From Flavobacterium sp. UGB4466 (GTDB lineage Bacteria; Bacteroidota; Bacteroidia; Flavobacteriales; Flavobacteriaceae), in assembly GCF_903469665.1 (NCBI RefSeq), contig NZ_CAGKLC010000011.1:18180-82179 (forward strand): 64,000 nucleotides of DNA, in the 5' to 3' direction. Within the stretch, counting starts at the first letter, position 1. The number at the start of each line of letters is the position of its first letter. The translations under genes were made by a program, and so were the position numbers. Below the pieces are notes generated by a model. That model saw only the letters and a program-made list of their open reading frames with translations, was not told where the DNA came from and did no database searches. Positions 8,992 to 16,792 of the stretch are shown piece by piece.

Positions 8992-9253
8992 GCTCTGAAA
9001 GAGCTTAACCAATAGAATGGTGCGCAGCACTATGAGTAATGATAGCGAATATCGGTTACGCCCTGAAAGGGCAGAAGCTTACACGTAAAAAGTTGATTTT
9101 ATTCTATTTTGAATTATATTTTATAAAAGAGCGGTTTGGTCTTTATTGAAAATTGTAAGGTATAAGTTTGCTTTTGCCCTTTCAGGGCAATTCTACACCT
9201 TAGTCTAATTCATAGTGCTGCGCACGATGTTGTTGCTTTTCAGGCTTTCAGCC
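8992..9253. repeat. Composite palindromic element (REP/BIME-like)
   Basis: A 410-base gap without genes. It contains four short palindromes: GCTCTGAAAGAGC (8992-9004), GCCCTGAAAGGGC (9060-9072), GCCCTTTCAGGGC (9176-9188) and GGCTTTCAGCC (9243-9253). An inverted pair, TGCGCAGCACTATG (9021-9034) against CATAGTGCTGCGCA (9211-9224), lies outside the inner two. The whole is a nested, two-armed inverted structure of about 260 bp. It resembles REP/BIME elements mobilised by Y1 (RAYT) transposases, but no transposase is in the window. Confidence 0.7.
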
Positions 9254-9347
9254 TTTTTCTTCCCGACTTTTGTTCTTGATCCTTTTTTTACGCAGATTGC
9301 TTCGCCAATTCGCTTTCGCTCGGGTTAGCTGATTGTGCTGATTTTTT

Positions 9348-10460
9348 TTATGCTCTGCTTTTTTTAGATTTTTTATTTCTTCCGTACCAAATGATAAAAC
9401 CGGTTAAAGGAAGTGCGGCTGCAATTAAGCTTACGATAAAGGCCATAATTTTTCCGGGCAGGTTTAAGATTTGTCCGGTATGGATGCCATAATTCATTTC
9501 GACAACCTGTAAACCCAGCGTTTTCTTTTGGAACGGTTCGCTTTGAATCAGTTTTCCAGTGTGAGGATGAAAATAATAGTTGCTTTGATGGTCGTATCGT
9601 AAAGCATGCGGATAAGCTCCTGTTTCGATGATATTACCTTTTTGCTGTGGAAAGGTAACAAAATACATTTCGGCATCGGGTTGAAGTTTTGCGGTTGTTG
9701 TAAAAGCGCGATCGACAGCAGTAACGGAGTTGCTGTTGAATTTTGTCGTATCGATGACAGGTACTTTTATTTCCAGCGTTTTATCTCCCCCAAAATTGAA
9801 CGTACTATAGATTCCGTCACCTACCCACTCGTAGGTGAAAGTTAAACCGGTTATGGCAATAATTACGGCAAGAATCGAAATATAAAATCCGGAAGTATTG
9901 TGCCAGTCATAATTGACACGTCTCCATTTAGCGGACCATTTTACAGTAAAGCTTCGTTTGAGATCGCTTTTTCGTTTGGGCCACCATTGAATGAGTCCTG
10001 AAATTACTAATAAAATGAAGATGATGGTTGCGCTTCCAATGATATGTTTTCCTATATAATCCGGTAAGAGTAAATACAAATGAATGCGTTCGACAATAAT
10101 AAAAAAGTCGGTATCGGGATCTTCGGTTTTCAGGTATTTTCCTGTGTAGGGATTGAAGTAGAGGTATCGATTTTCGCTATCAGCATAGGTGTAAACAATT
10201 GCAGAACGGTTTTTTCCGTAATACGAAACCATACTTGAGTTGTAATTTGGTAGAATCTCTTTGGCTTTTTCCTTCAATACAGAAGGTAGAACAAAAGGTT
10301 TGCTCTGAGGTTCAACGATTCGCCATTCTTTACGGGTGATGTCTTTTATTTCATCATGGAAACAAAAAATACAACCGGTAATACTGATAATAAAAACAAT
10401 AAGCCCGGAAATTAATCCGAGCCATTTGTGCAGAAATCGTATTTGTGTTTTGAATCCCAT
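9348..10460 (-). CDS. PepSY-associated TM helix protein (probable siderophore/iron reductase)
   Basis: 370 aa from MGFKTQIRFLHKWLGLISG. It has the PepSY_TM layout: an N-terminal helix with the HKWLGLISGLIVFIISITGCIF motif, a soluble PepSY-like segment, the central helix pair (IIGSATIIFILLVISGLIQWWP), RVNYDWHNTSGFY and a final helix ending in GRNKKSKKSRA. Such proteins sit in the inner membrane beside TonB siderophore receptors and are thought to reduce or release iron. Last gene of the iron module; a separate promoter (10476-10507) lies between it and the larger PepSY gene. The longer in-frame start would precede that promoter's start point. Confidence 0.85.
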   Translation of the reverse strand: MGFKTQIRFLHKWLGLISGLIVFIISITGCIFCFHDEIKDITRKEWRIVEPQSKPFVLPSVLKEKAKEILPNYNSSMVSYYGKNRSAIVYTYADSENRYLYFNPYTGKYLKTEDPDTDFFIIVERIHLYLLLPDYIGKHIIGSATIIFILLVISGLIQWWPKRKSDLKRSFTVKWSAKWRRVNYDWHNTSGFYISILAVIIAITGLTFTYEWVGDGIYSTFNFGGDKTLEIKVPVIDTTKFNSNSVTAVDRAFTTTAKLQPDAEMYFVTFPQQKGNIIETGAYPHALRYDHQSNYYFHPHTGKLIQSEPFQKKTLGLQVVEMNYGIHTGQILNLPGKIMAFIVSLIAAALPLTGFIIWYGRNKKSKKSRA

Positions 10461-10475
10461 TTTATTGTAAAAACG

Positions 10476-10507
10476 CAAAATTATACGCAAAATCAATGGG
10501 GAGCAAG
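10476..10507 (-). promoter_or_regulatory. Internal promoter of the iron module
   Basis: Minus strand TTG (in CTTG, 10507-10504) followed after 20 bases by TAATTTTG (10483-10476), a full TTG-N-TAnnTTTG match, placed just above the last PepSY gene. Confidence 0.5.
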
Positions 10508-10516
10508 TAATTTTAT

Positions 10517-12076
10517 TTATTTTTTAGAAACGGCTTCGTTTTTAGGTTGTAATGAACAGGCGACATAAAGAGTTATGGAAGCCAGGAATATCCAAAAAAT
10601 ATCCACAAAGAAGACTTGAGTTTTATTTTGCATGAAAGAGGTCCAAAACCAATTTCCGGAGACAATTCCGTTTGTAATTGGAATTAAAAAACCTAATATA
10701 CTTCCTGAAATTAAGCAGTATTTGTTGGTAAAAGCGTCATTTTTTTTAAGGATGAAAAACACGGTAAGAATAAGCCATCCTATAAAGTAAACCATGTATA
10801 ACTGATCCTGAGTGAGAGGGTGGAATATTTTGGCCGCAATAAAAGCAAAGGCCGTGATCGGGTACATGCTCAGGCATATGGCTAGGTAGATTCTAACAAC
10901 TCCGGCATTAAAACGTCTTTTCTTTTCGGGTAAGTTGTTTTTTTGTCTGGCGACTAACCAAATCATAACGCCCGAAATGATGACAAAACAGGTAATTATA
11001 CCTAGAACGAAACTTACAATTTTGAGAGCATAACCTCCATAATCACCAAAATGTATGCGATACAGAACGTTTTTTACCACGTCGAGATAGTTGTTTTGAG
11101 TAATCGGATTTTTTCGGGCCATTTCTTTTCCGTCCGCAATTCGATAGACAATCTTCCCAATTCCGGTGAATTTTTTATGACTTAACATTTGGCCTTCGAC
11201 TAAAACGTGCATGTTGGCATCTCCATAATTCTGAATGAAAACACGAGTGATTTCAAAATCTTTCCAGCTGTTTTTTGTTTGAGCAACAAGCTGATCGATA
11301 TTAAATGGTGCTGCTAATTTCTTATTGTCGAATTTGTATTCAGGATCCTTATATTCCAGTTCTTTGTATAATTTGTCCTGATCGCCTTTGTATAAAGCCA
11401 TTACTGCCGGAGCCACAATTAAGAGTTTAATCATGAAAAAAGTTCCGGTTACAGCATATACAAATTGAAAAGGCAATCCAATCATTCCTAAGGCGGTGTG
11501 AGCATCTGTCCATAAGGTTTTTAGTTTTTCTTTTGGACGGAAGATGTAGAAGTTGGAAACGATTTTTTTCCAATGCAGTAAAAGCCCGGTTACGATGGCA
11601 AATAAAAAAAACAAGGCGGTGAAACCCGAAAGGTAATAACCGGCAGGATAAGGAATTTGTGCCAGGAAATGCAAGCGGTATAAAAATTCTCCTAAAGAAT
11701 AAGAATCTTCGTAAGTAAAGGTTTTGAAGGTTTTGGTGTCAAGGTAGAAAAACGATCCTTCTTGTTGTTTTTTAGGGGCCAGGGTATCTTTTGTACCCTC
11801 CATATAAACAGCTACTCTTCGTTCCGTACTTGGTTTCGAAATGGTAATGTTTCTTCCGTGTAAGACGTATTCTTTGTCCAGTTTTTGTAAAGCTGAAGTA
11901 TAGTCGAGCTGGATTTCTTTGGTTAAGGCAGTAGATTCATTTCTTTCCCAATTGATAATTTCATCTCTGAAGAAAGAAAAGGATCCTGCGAAAAAAATCA
12001 CAAAAAGTACTACGCTAATCACAATTCCGCTAACGGTATGAGTATGAAAATAGATGTTGTAATTACGATTGTTCAT
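10517..12076 (-). CDS. Large PepSY-TM iron-uptake membrane protein
   Basis: 519 aa. N-terminal helix (HTHTVSGIVISVVLFVIFFAGSFSFFRDEI), a central DAHTALGMIGLPFQFVYAVTGTFF segment, the typical YRIHFGDYGG motif, and about six further predicted helices to the C-terminus. This matches the larger PepSY_TM proteins encoded with siderophore receptors (FoxB/FpvG-like reductases). Three bases separate it from the DUF3649-like gene upstream, so they are co-transcribed. Expected in the cytoplasmic membrane. The substrate siderophore cannot be read from sequence. Confidence 0.85.
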   Translation of the reverse strand: MNNRNYNIYFHTHTVSGIVISVVLFVIFFAGSFSFFRDEIINWERNESTALTKEIQLDYTSALQKLDKEYVLHGRNITISKPSTERRVAVYMEGTKDTLAPKKQQEGSFFYLDTKTFKTFTYEDSYSLGEFLYRLHFLAQIPYPAGYYLSGFTALFFLFAIVTGLLLHWKKIVSNFYIFRPKEKLKTLWTDAHTALGMIGLPFQFVYAVTGTFFMIKLLIVAPAVMALYKGDQDKLYKELEYKDPEYKFDNKKLAAPFNIDQLVAQTKNSWKDFEITRVFIQNYGDANMHVLVEGQMLSHKKFTGIGKIVYRIADGKEMARKNPITQNNYLDVVKNVLYRIHFGDYGGYALKIVSFVLGIITCFVIISGVMIWLVARQKNNLPEKKRRFNAGVVRIYLAICLSMYPITAFAFIAAKIFHPLTQDQLYMVYFIGWLILTVFFILKKNDAFTNKYCLISGSILGFLIPITNGIVSGNWFWTSFMQNKTQVFFVDIFWIFLASITLYVACSLQPKNEAVSKK

Positions 12077-12079
12077 GGA

Positions 12080-12382
12080 TTATTTTGCTATTGGATTGTA
12101 GGTTTGACCCAGGTATATTAAAAGAGAGAAAATTAAAGTAATAAGGATGTAGATGCCCCATATTTTCCATCCGCTTTTGGCCAGAAAGGCAACGACCATC
12201 AGGGCTACCCAGAGGATGAATCCGCTAAAAGCCATGGTCATCAGTATATCGGCACGACTGAACCAGGCTGCTAAAGCCAAATGAAAGGTGACTGAAACAA
12301 AATAGCCGCCTAATATAGCAGCTGTAATTTTGGCAAATCTTTGCCATTTGGATTGGGTTAAATATTTTGGATTGGCCGGCAT
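12080..12382 (-). CDS. DUF3649-like small membrane protein
   Basis: 100 aa with three predicted helices. The segment ILGGYFVSVTFHLALAAW...SRADILMTMAF...AFLAKSGWKIWG follows the pattern of DUF3649 proteins, which are encoded between DUF3325 and PepSY-TM genes in proteobacterial siderophore operons. The same gene order occurs here. Function unknown; probably a subunit of the inner-membrane PepSY complex. Confidence 0.65.
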   Translation of the reverse strand: MPANPKYLTQSKWQRFAKITAAILGGYFVSVTFHLALAAWFSRADILMTMAFSGFILWVALMVVAFLAKSGWKIWGIYILITLIFSLLIYLGQTYNPIAK

Positions 12383-12400
12383 ATTTTAAGTAGAAATGAA

Positions 12401-12733
12401 TTAGTAGTAGTAAAATTCCAGTAGCGCTGCAAGTATAAAAAAAACAAGAATAGCATAGCGGCTTATTTTTTTTAGAGGAGCCAGAATGATGATCAGACTT
12501 CCAATGGTCATGAGCTGAATAAAGAACATTAGGGTTCCGCAGCACAAGGACTGTGTAAGCAGCCAGAGCACATAAGCCAGTAAAAGAAGTCCCAGGCCTA
12601 AAAACTTAGTTGGTTTAGGATTGCTTTTCATCCATTTTTCGAAACCTAAATCATGCGATAATGTGGCTCTTTTCGAGGTGTAGTACAGCGTGTAAAAAGC
12701 TAAAAAAACAATAAGACTTGCAATTGTGATCAT
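12401..12733 (-). CDS. DUF3325-like small membrane protein
   Basis: 110 aa with four predicted helices and the features of DUF3325: an N-terminal helix followed by a polar SKRATLSHDLGFEKWM segment, a glycine-leucine helix, then a C-terminal helix ending in EFYYY. Position (receptor, DUF3325, DUF3649, PepSY-TM) supports the assignment more than the sequence does. Eighteen bases above the DUF3649-like gene. Probably co-transcribed. Confidence 0.6.
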   Translation of the reverse strand: MITIASLIVFLAFYTLYYTSKRATLSHDLGFEKWMKSNPKPTKFLGLGLLLLAYVLWLLTQSLCCGTLMFFIQLMTIGSLIIILAPLKKISRYAILVFFILAALLEFYYY

Positions 12734-12747
12734 GATTGACGAAATTT

Positions 12748-12785
12748 AAAAAACACCTTTCCCGTAAAGAAAGGTGTTTTTTTGA
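12748..12785 (-). terminator. Terminator or attenuator after the receptor gene
   Basis: Stem AACACCTTTC/GAAAGGTGTT with T runs on both sides. It lies between the TonB receptor and the DUF3325-like gene and may reduce read-through so that the receptor is made in excess. Confidence 0.75.
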
Positions 12786-12791
12786 TTTTTA

Positions 12792-15257
12792 TTAGAATTT
12801 ATAAGCGAAACTTGCCGCTACACTTCTCATATTTCTGGGATGAATCGTAGACCATCCATCATAAGTATCTGCATTTGCAATGTTATCCATCTTTAAGGTT
12901 AAAGTGAATTTCTCTGCAGCATAGAAAATAGAAGAGTTTAATACGGTATATTCAGGAATCGTAAACGCTCCGGTCGTTTTTCTGTTCATGATTTTGTTAT
13001 CACCCACATAATTTCCTCCAAAACCTAATCCGAAACCTTGTAGCGGTCCTTCCAAAAATTTGTAGCTGGCCCAAAGATTCGCTAAATTTCTTGCTCCTGC
13101 GCTTTCCGGTCTGAAGTTTACAAATTCAGGATCACCTGCCGTAAGTACTGCATCATTATAGCTGTATCCAAATACAATATTTAAACCGGCAACAGGGTTA
13201 GAAACGATTTCAGCTTCGAAACCTTTGTTTCTCTGGCCTCCATTTTGGTAAGAAGTAGAGTTTGTAGCATCGGTTCTGATGCTGTAAACCTGATCGGTAA
13301 CTTTGATATCATAGTAACTGAAAGTGGCGTAAAGTTTGTCTTTGAAAAGATTCAGTTTGGTACCAACTTCAAATTGATTAGCATGTTCCGGGTTGTAAAT
13401 TCTTGGAGTTCCCACACCTGCAATCAGGTCTTCTCCGGGAGCAACGTTTGAAAATCCATCCATATAATTGGCAAAAACAGAAACTTTATCCAAAATCGGC
13501 TGATACACTAATCCGAATTTAGGAGAAAAAGCAGTTTGATTGTATCCTCCGTTGTCGGCGTTCATAAAACGGTCTACACGTACACTTGCCATGGCTGACA
13601 ATGCAGGGGTAAAATTGATGACATCCGAAACATAAACACTGTATACTTCCTGTTTTGTTTTGTTGTTGTTTGTTTTTGCTTTTGCTAAAAGAGCATCAGT
13701 TCCGGCTTTGGATAAATTTCCGTTATCACCGGTTGTAATGTATTTTGCAGGATCGGTAATTTTGAAGACCTCTTCGTTAACCCTTTTCAAACTGGCATTA
13801 CCAATGTATACATCTCCATTTGCAACATATCCGGTACTGTTGTTTATCAATGAGGTGTTGAAGTAGTCAAAACCTGCAACAATTCTGTTTCTTAAGGTTC
13901 CTATTTTAAAATCGCCTATGAAATTCTGTTGAATATCAGTAGTTAAAGTTGTCGAATTTTGATAGTTTAAAGAACGACCCAATACTATTCCTTCGGAAAT
14001 AGTGGGTATTGATTTCGTTTTTTCGTACAGATAGGTGTAGTAGCCTTCAGACTTTGTTGATCCTCTGGAAACCACTGTTTGAGAAGTCCATTCGTTATTA
14101 AACTTGTAAATCATCTGTCCTTGCAGATTGTATGAAGGTGTTTCTATAGTAAGCTGGTTACTGGTATAAGAACGTTTGTTGTCATAGCCCAGTTCTTTCA
14201 TATTGTGAACTCTTAAAGCAGTACCTCTGTCTAAAAACAACATGGTTGGATTGGTCGCTTTATTGTTCATGAATTCAGTATTAACAAAGAATGAAAGTTT
14301 ATCGTTTACTTCGTAAGACAGAGAAGGGGCAAAAAAGAATGATTTTTTAAATCCTGCATCCTGAAAACTATTTTCAGTGTGATAAGCAGAATTGATGCGC
14401 AGGTTTATTTTGTGCTCGTCGTCTAATGGGGTGTTAACGTCGGCAGTAACTCTGTTTAATCCGTAACTTGCAGTAGTGTAGCTTATTTCTCCTCCGAAAT
14501 GATCGTAAGGTCTTTTGGTTGTAATATTGATTAATCCTCCGTAGGAAATAAGGCTGCTTCCAAACAAGGTTCCTGATGGTCCTTTGATTACTTCGATTCT
14601 GTCGATATTGGCAGGATCAAGACTTCCGTTTGTTAGTCCCGGCAATCCGTTAATCATAGTAGGCTGAACAGCAAAACCTCTTAGAGAAAAGTAGCCTGCA
14701 CCATCATTTCCACGTCCTGTAGAAGCCCAAAGGGTGGTTAATCCCGGAGCGTTTTTAAGAGCGTCTTCGATATTGGTTACGACTTGTTCTTTTAACAATT
14801 CGCCTGTAATAGTAGAATAAACTTGCGGGTTTTCAAGATTTTTAAGAGGTAATCTTGATACTTGCTGGTTTTCTTTGCGGGCTAATGGATTCTTTTTTCC
14901 GTGACCGTTGATTACAATTTCGTCCAGTTGTTCAGAATTGGAACTGATCGTGAAATCTTCAATTATTTCGTCTCCGCCATTAAGAGAGACACTTTTTTCT
15001 TTTGAAGAATGCCCAACCGCAGAAACTTTAATCACATAGCTTCCCGGTTTGATGTTTTTAATTTCGTAAAAACCTCTGCTGTCTGTATTGGTTCCTATTT
15101 TGGTCCCTTTTAAGATAATGGTCACATTATCTGCGGCCTGATTGTTACTAAGGCTAATTTGTCCTTTTATGCTTGCTCTTTGCTGTGCCCAAATGGTTGG
15201 AGTTGCAAGCAGTGCAAAGAGAAAAGCCAAAAATGTTGTTGTGTATTTGGTTTTCAT
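12792..15257 (-). CDS. TonB-dependent siderophore receptor
   Basis: 821 aa outer-membrane receptor. A signal peptide (ending IWAQ) is followed by a carboxypeptidase-like regulatory domain (IKGQISLSNNQAADNVTIILKGTKIGT, residues 29-110), a plug domain (NIEDALKNAPGL, SLRGFAVQPTMINGLPG, RIEVIKGPSGTLFGSS) and a 22-strand-type barrel ending in FAYKF. The plug signature is of the FpvA/FecA siderophore-receptor class rather than SusC. The downstream PepSY/DUF3325/DUF3649 genes support iron-siderophore import. Confidence 0.9.
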   Translation of the reverse strand: MKTKYTTTFLAFLFALLATPTIWAQQRASIKGQISLSNNQAADNVTIILKGTKIGTNTDSRGFYEIKNIKPGSYVIKVSAVGHSSKEKSVSLNGGDEIIEDFTISSNSEQLDEIVINGHGKKNPLARKENQQVSRLPLKNLENPQVYSTITGELLKEQVVTNIEDALKNAPGLTTLWASTGRGNDGAGYFSLRGFAVQPTMINGLPGLTNGSLDPANIDRIEVIKGPSGTLFGSSLISYGGLINITTKRPYDHFGGEISYTTASYGLNRVTADVNTPLDDEHKINLRINSAYHTENSFQDAGFKKSFFFAPSLSYEVNDKLSFFVNTEFMNNKATNPTMLFLDRGTALRVHNMKELGYDNKRSYTSNQLTIETPSYNLQGQMIYKFNNEWTSQTVVSRGSTKSEGYYTYLYEKTKSIPTISEGIVLGRSLNYQNSTTLTTDIQQNFIGDFKIGTLRNRIVAGFDYFNTSLINNSTGYVANGDVYIGNASLKRVNEEVFKITDPAKYITTGDNGNLSKAGTDALLAKAKTNNNKTKQEVYSVYVSDVINFTPALSAMASVRVDRFMNADNGGYNQTAFSPKFGLVYQPILDKVSVFANYMDGFSNVAPGEDLIAGVGTPRIYNPEHANQFEVGTKLNLFKDKLYATFSYYDIKVTDQVYSIRTDATNSTSYQNGGQRNKGFEAEIVSNPVAGLNIVFGYSYNDAVLTAGDPEFVNFRPESAGARNLANLWASYKFLEGPLQGFGLGFGGNYVGDNKIMNRKTTGAFTIPEYTVLNSSIFYAAEKFTLTLKMDNIANADTYDGWSTIHPRNMRSVAASFAYKF

Positions 15258-15284
15258 TATTATTTAGAATTGATTTTAATAGTG

Positions 15285-15316
15285 CAAATTTAAGTGCAGA
15301 ATACAAATCAAACAAA
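15285..15316 (-). promoter_or_regulatory. Promoter of the siderophore receptor operon
   Basis: Minus strand TTTG (15316-15313), 20 bases, then TAAATTTG (15292-15285): a full Bacteroidota promoter match about 28 bases above the receptor ATG. Confidence 0.6.
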
Positions 15317-15322
15317 CTATTC

Positions 15323-15339
15323 TTATTTATTCTAAATAA
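15323..15339. promoter_or_regulatory. Candidate operator palindrome above the receptor promoter
   Basis: Perfect 7-3-7 palindrome TTATTTA-TTC-TAAATAA, 7 bases above the -33 element. The spacing and AT-rich arms would suit a Fur-type site, but the sequence context is very AT-rich and the element could be chance. Confidence 0.35.
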
Positions 15340-15411
15340 ACTAATTTTTAAAAGGCAAAACTTTTTATTGTGCAATTTTTTAACATTTTAAGCGGATTTT
15401 AAGTCAATATT

Positions 15412-15450
15412 AAGAAAAAAAACCTGCTTCAGTTAAGAAGCAGGTTTTGT
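15412..15450 (-). terminator. Terminator of sucAB
   Basis: Stem AACCTGCTTC/GAAGCAGGTT followed on the minus strand by a run of T, 24 bases after the sucB stop. Confidence 0.85.
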
Positions 15451-15473
15451 ATGATTGTTGAAAAGTATTACAA

Positions 15474-16709
15474 TTACAATTCTAAAGCGCGTTTAGCATC
15501 TCCATTCATTAATAACTCTAATGGATTTTCTAGGGCTTCTTTTACAGCTACTAAGAAACCAACTGACTCACGTCCGTCGATGATTCTGTGGTCGTAAGAA
15601 AGTGCAACGTACATCATTGGGTGAATTTCCACTTTACCGTTTACAGCAATTGGACGCTCGATGATGTTGTGCATTCCTAAGATTCCTGACTGAGGAGGGT
15701 TGATGATTGGAGTACTCAACATACTTCCGAAAACTCCACCGTTAGTAATAGTGAAAGTTCCTCCTGTCATGTCGTCAACGGTAATTTGACCGTCACGTGC
15801 TCTAAGCGCTAATCTTTTGATTTCAGCCTCGATTCCACGGAAAGTTAATAATTCAGCGTTACGAACTACTGGTACCATTAATCCTTTTGGTCCTGAAACT
15901 GCGATTGAGATGTCGGCAAAATCGTAAGCAATTTTGTAGTCACCATCCATCATAGAGTTAACATCAGGGTATAATTCTAAAGCTCTTGTAACTGCTTTTG
16001 TAAAGAATGACATGAATCCTAAACCTAAACCACCATGTTTTGCTTTGAAAGCATCTTTGTATTCGTTACGAATTTGGTTGATTGGTGTCATGTTTACTTC
16101 GTTGAAAGTAGTAAGCATAGCTGTTTCGTTTTTAGCCGAAACTAATCTCTCTGCTACTTTACGACGCAACATAGATAATTTTGTACGCTCAGTTCCACGG
16201 CTTCCTCCTGTTGGAGTTCCCATTGAAGGTACAGCGTTTACAGCGTCATCTTTAGTGATTCTTCCACCTTTACCAGTTCCTGAAACTGAAGCCGGAGCAA
16301 TGTTTTTCTCGTCTAATATTTTTCTTGCTGCCGGAGATGGAGTTCCTGCTGCGTAACTTGTTGCTGCCGGAGCCTGAACCGGAGCAGCTTTTGGTGCTTC
16401 AGCTTTTACTTCCGCTTTTGGTGCTTCTGCCTTTGGAGCTTCAGCGGCCGGCGCAGATCCTGATGGTTTAGCTGCGTCAGTATCGATTAAACAAACTACA
16501 GCACCTACCGCTACTGTATCACCTTCTTCCGCTTTAAGCGTAATAACTCCGCTCATTTCAGCAGGAAGTTCAAGAGTAGCTTTGTCTGAATCAACTTCAG
16601 CAATAGCCTGATCTTTTTCTACATAATCGCCGTCTTTTACTAACCAAGTTGCGATTTCAACTTCTTTTATAGATTCCCCTGGTGAAGGGACTTTCATTTC
16701 TAGAATCAT
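15474..16709 (-). CDS. sucB: 2-oxoglutarate dehydrogenase E2 (dihydrolipoyl succinyltransferase)
   Basis: 411 aa. N-terminal lipoyl domain with the lipoylated lysine in DSDKATLEL, an Ala/Pro/Glu/Lys-rich linker with repeated EAPKAE units, a peripheral-subunit-binding domain ([27 protein letters not shown]) and the catalytic domain with HRIIDGRE near the C-terminus. It accepts succinyl from SucA and transfers it to CoA in the TCA cycle. Co-transcribed with sucA across an 83-base spacer rich in GTTTAAAGTTT words. E3 is encoded elsewhere. Confidence 0.96.
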   Translation of the reverse strand: MILEMKVPSPGESIKEVEIATWLVKDGDYVEKDQAIAEVDSDKATLELPAEMSGVITLKAEEGDTVAVGAVVCLIDTDAAKPSGSAPAAEAPKAEAPKAEVKAEAPKAAPVQAPAATSYAAGTPSPAARKILDEKNIAPASVSGTGKGGRITKDDAVNAVPSMGTPTGGSRGTERTKLSMLRRKVAERLVSAKNETAMLTTFNEVNMTPINQIRNEYKDAFKAKHGGLGLGFMSFFTKAVTRALELYPDVNSMMDGDYKIAYDFADISIAVSGPKGLMVPVVRNAELLTFRGIEAEIKRLALRARDGQITVDDMTGGTFTITNGGVFGSMLSTPIINPPQSGILGMHNIIERPIAVNGKVEIHPMMYVALSYDHRIIDGRESVGFLVAVKEALENPLELLMNGDAKRALEL

Positions 16710-16792
16710 CTTATTTCTTTGTTTAAAGTTTATTTTGTTTAAAGTTTCAGGTTTTGTAGGGGCCCGAAACTTTAAACTTGAAACATTGTTTT
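16710..16792 (-). repeat. sucA-sucB spacer words
   Basis: Contains two GTTTAAAGTTT-type words and an opposed AAACTTTAAAC, forming an imperfect inverted structure about a central GGGGCCC. It resembles the other word-repeat spacers of this window. Confidence 0.4.

Noticed and set aside
12225..12545. 106-aa minus-strand reading frame across the two small iron-module genes
   Set aside because: It overlaps the DUF3325-like and DUF3649-like genes in another frame, is Cys/Ser-rich without family resemblance, and those two genes fit operon order.
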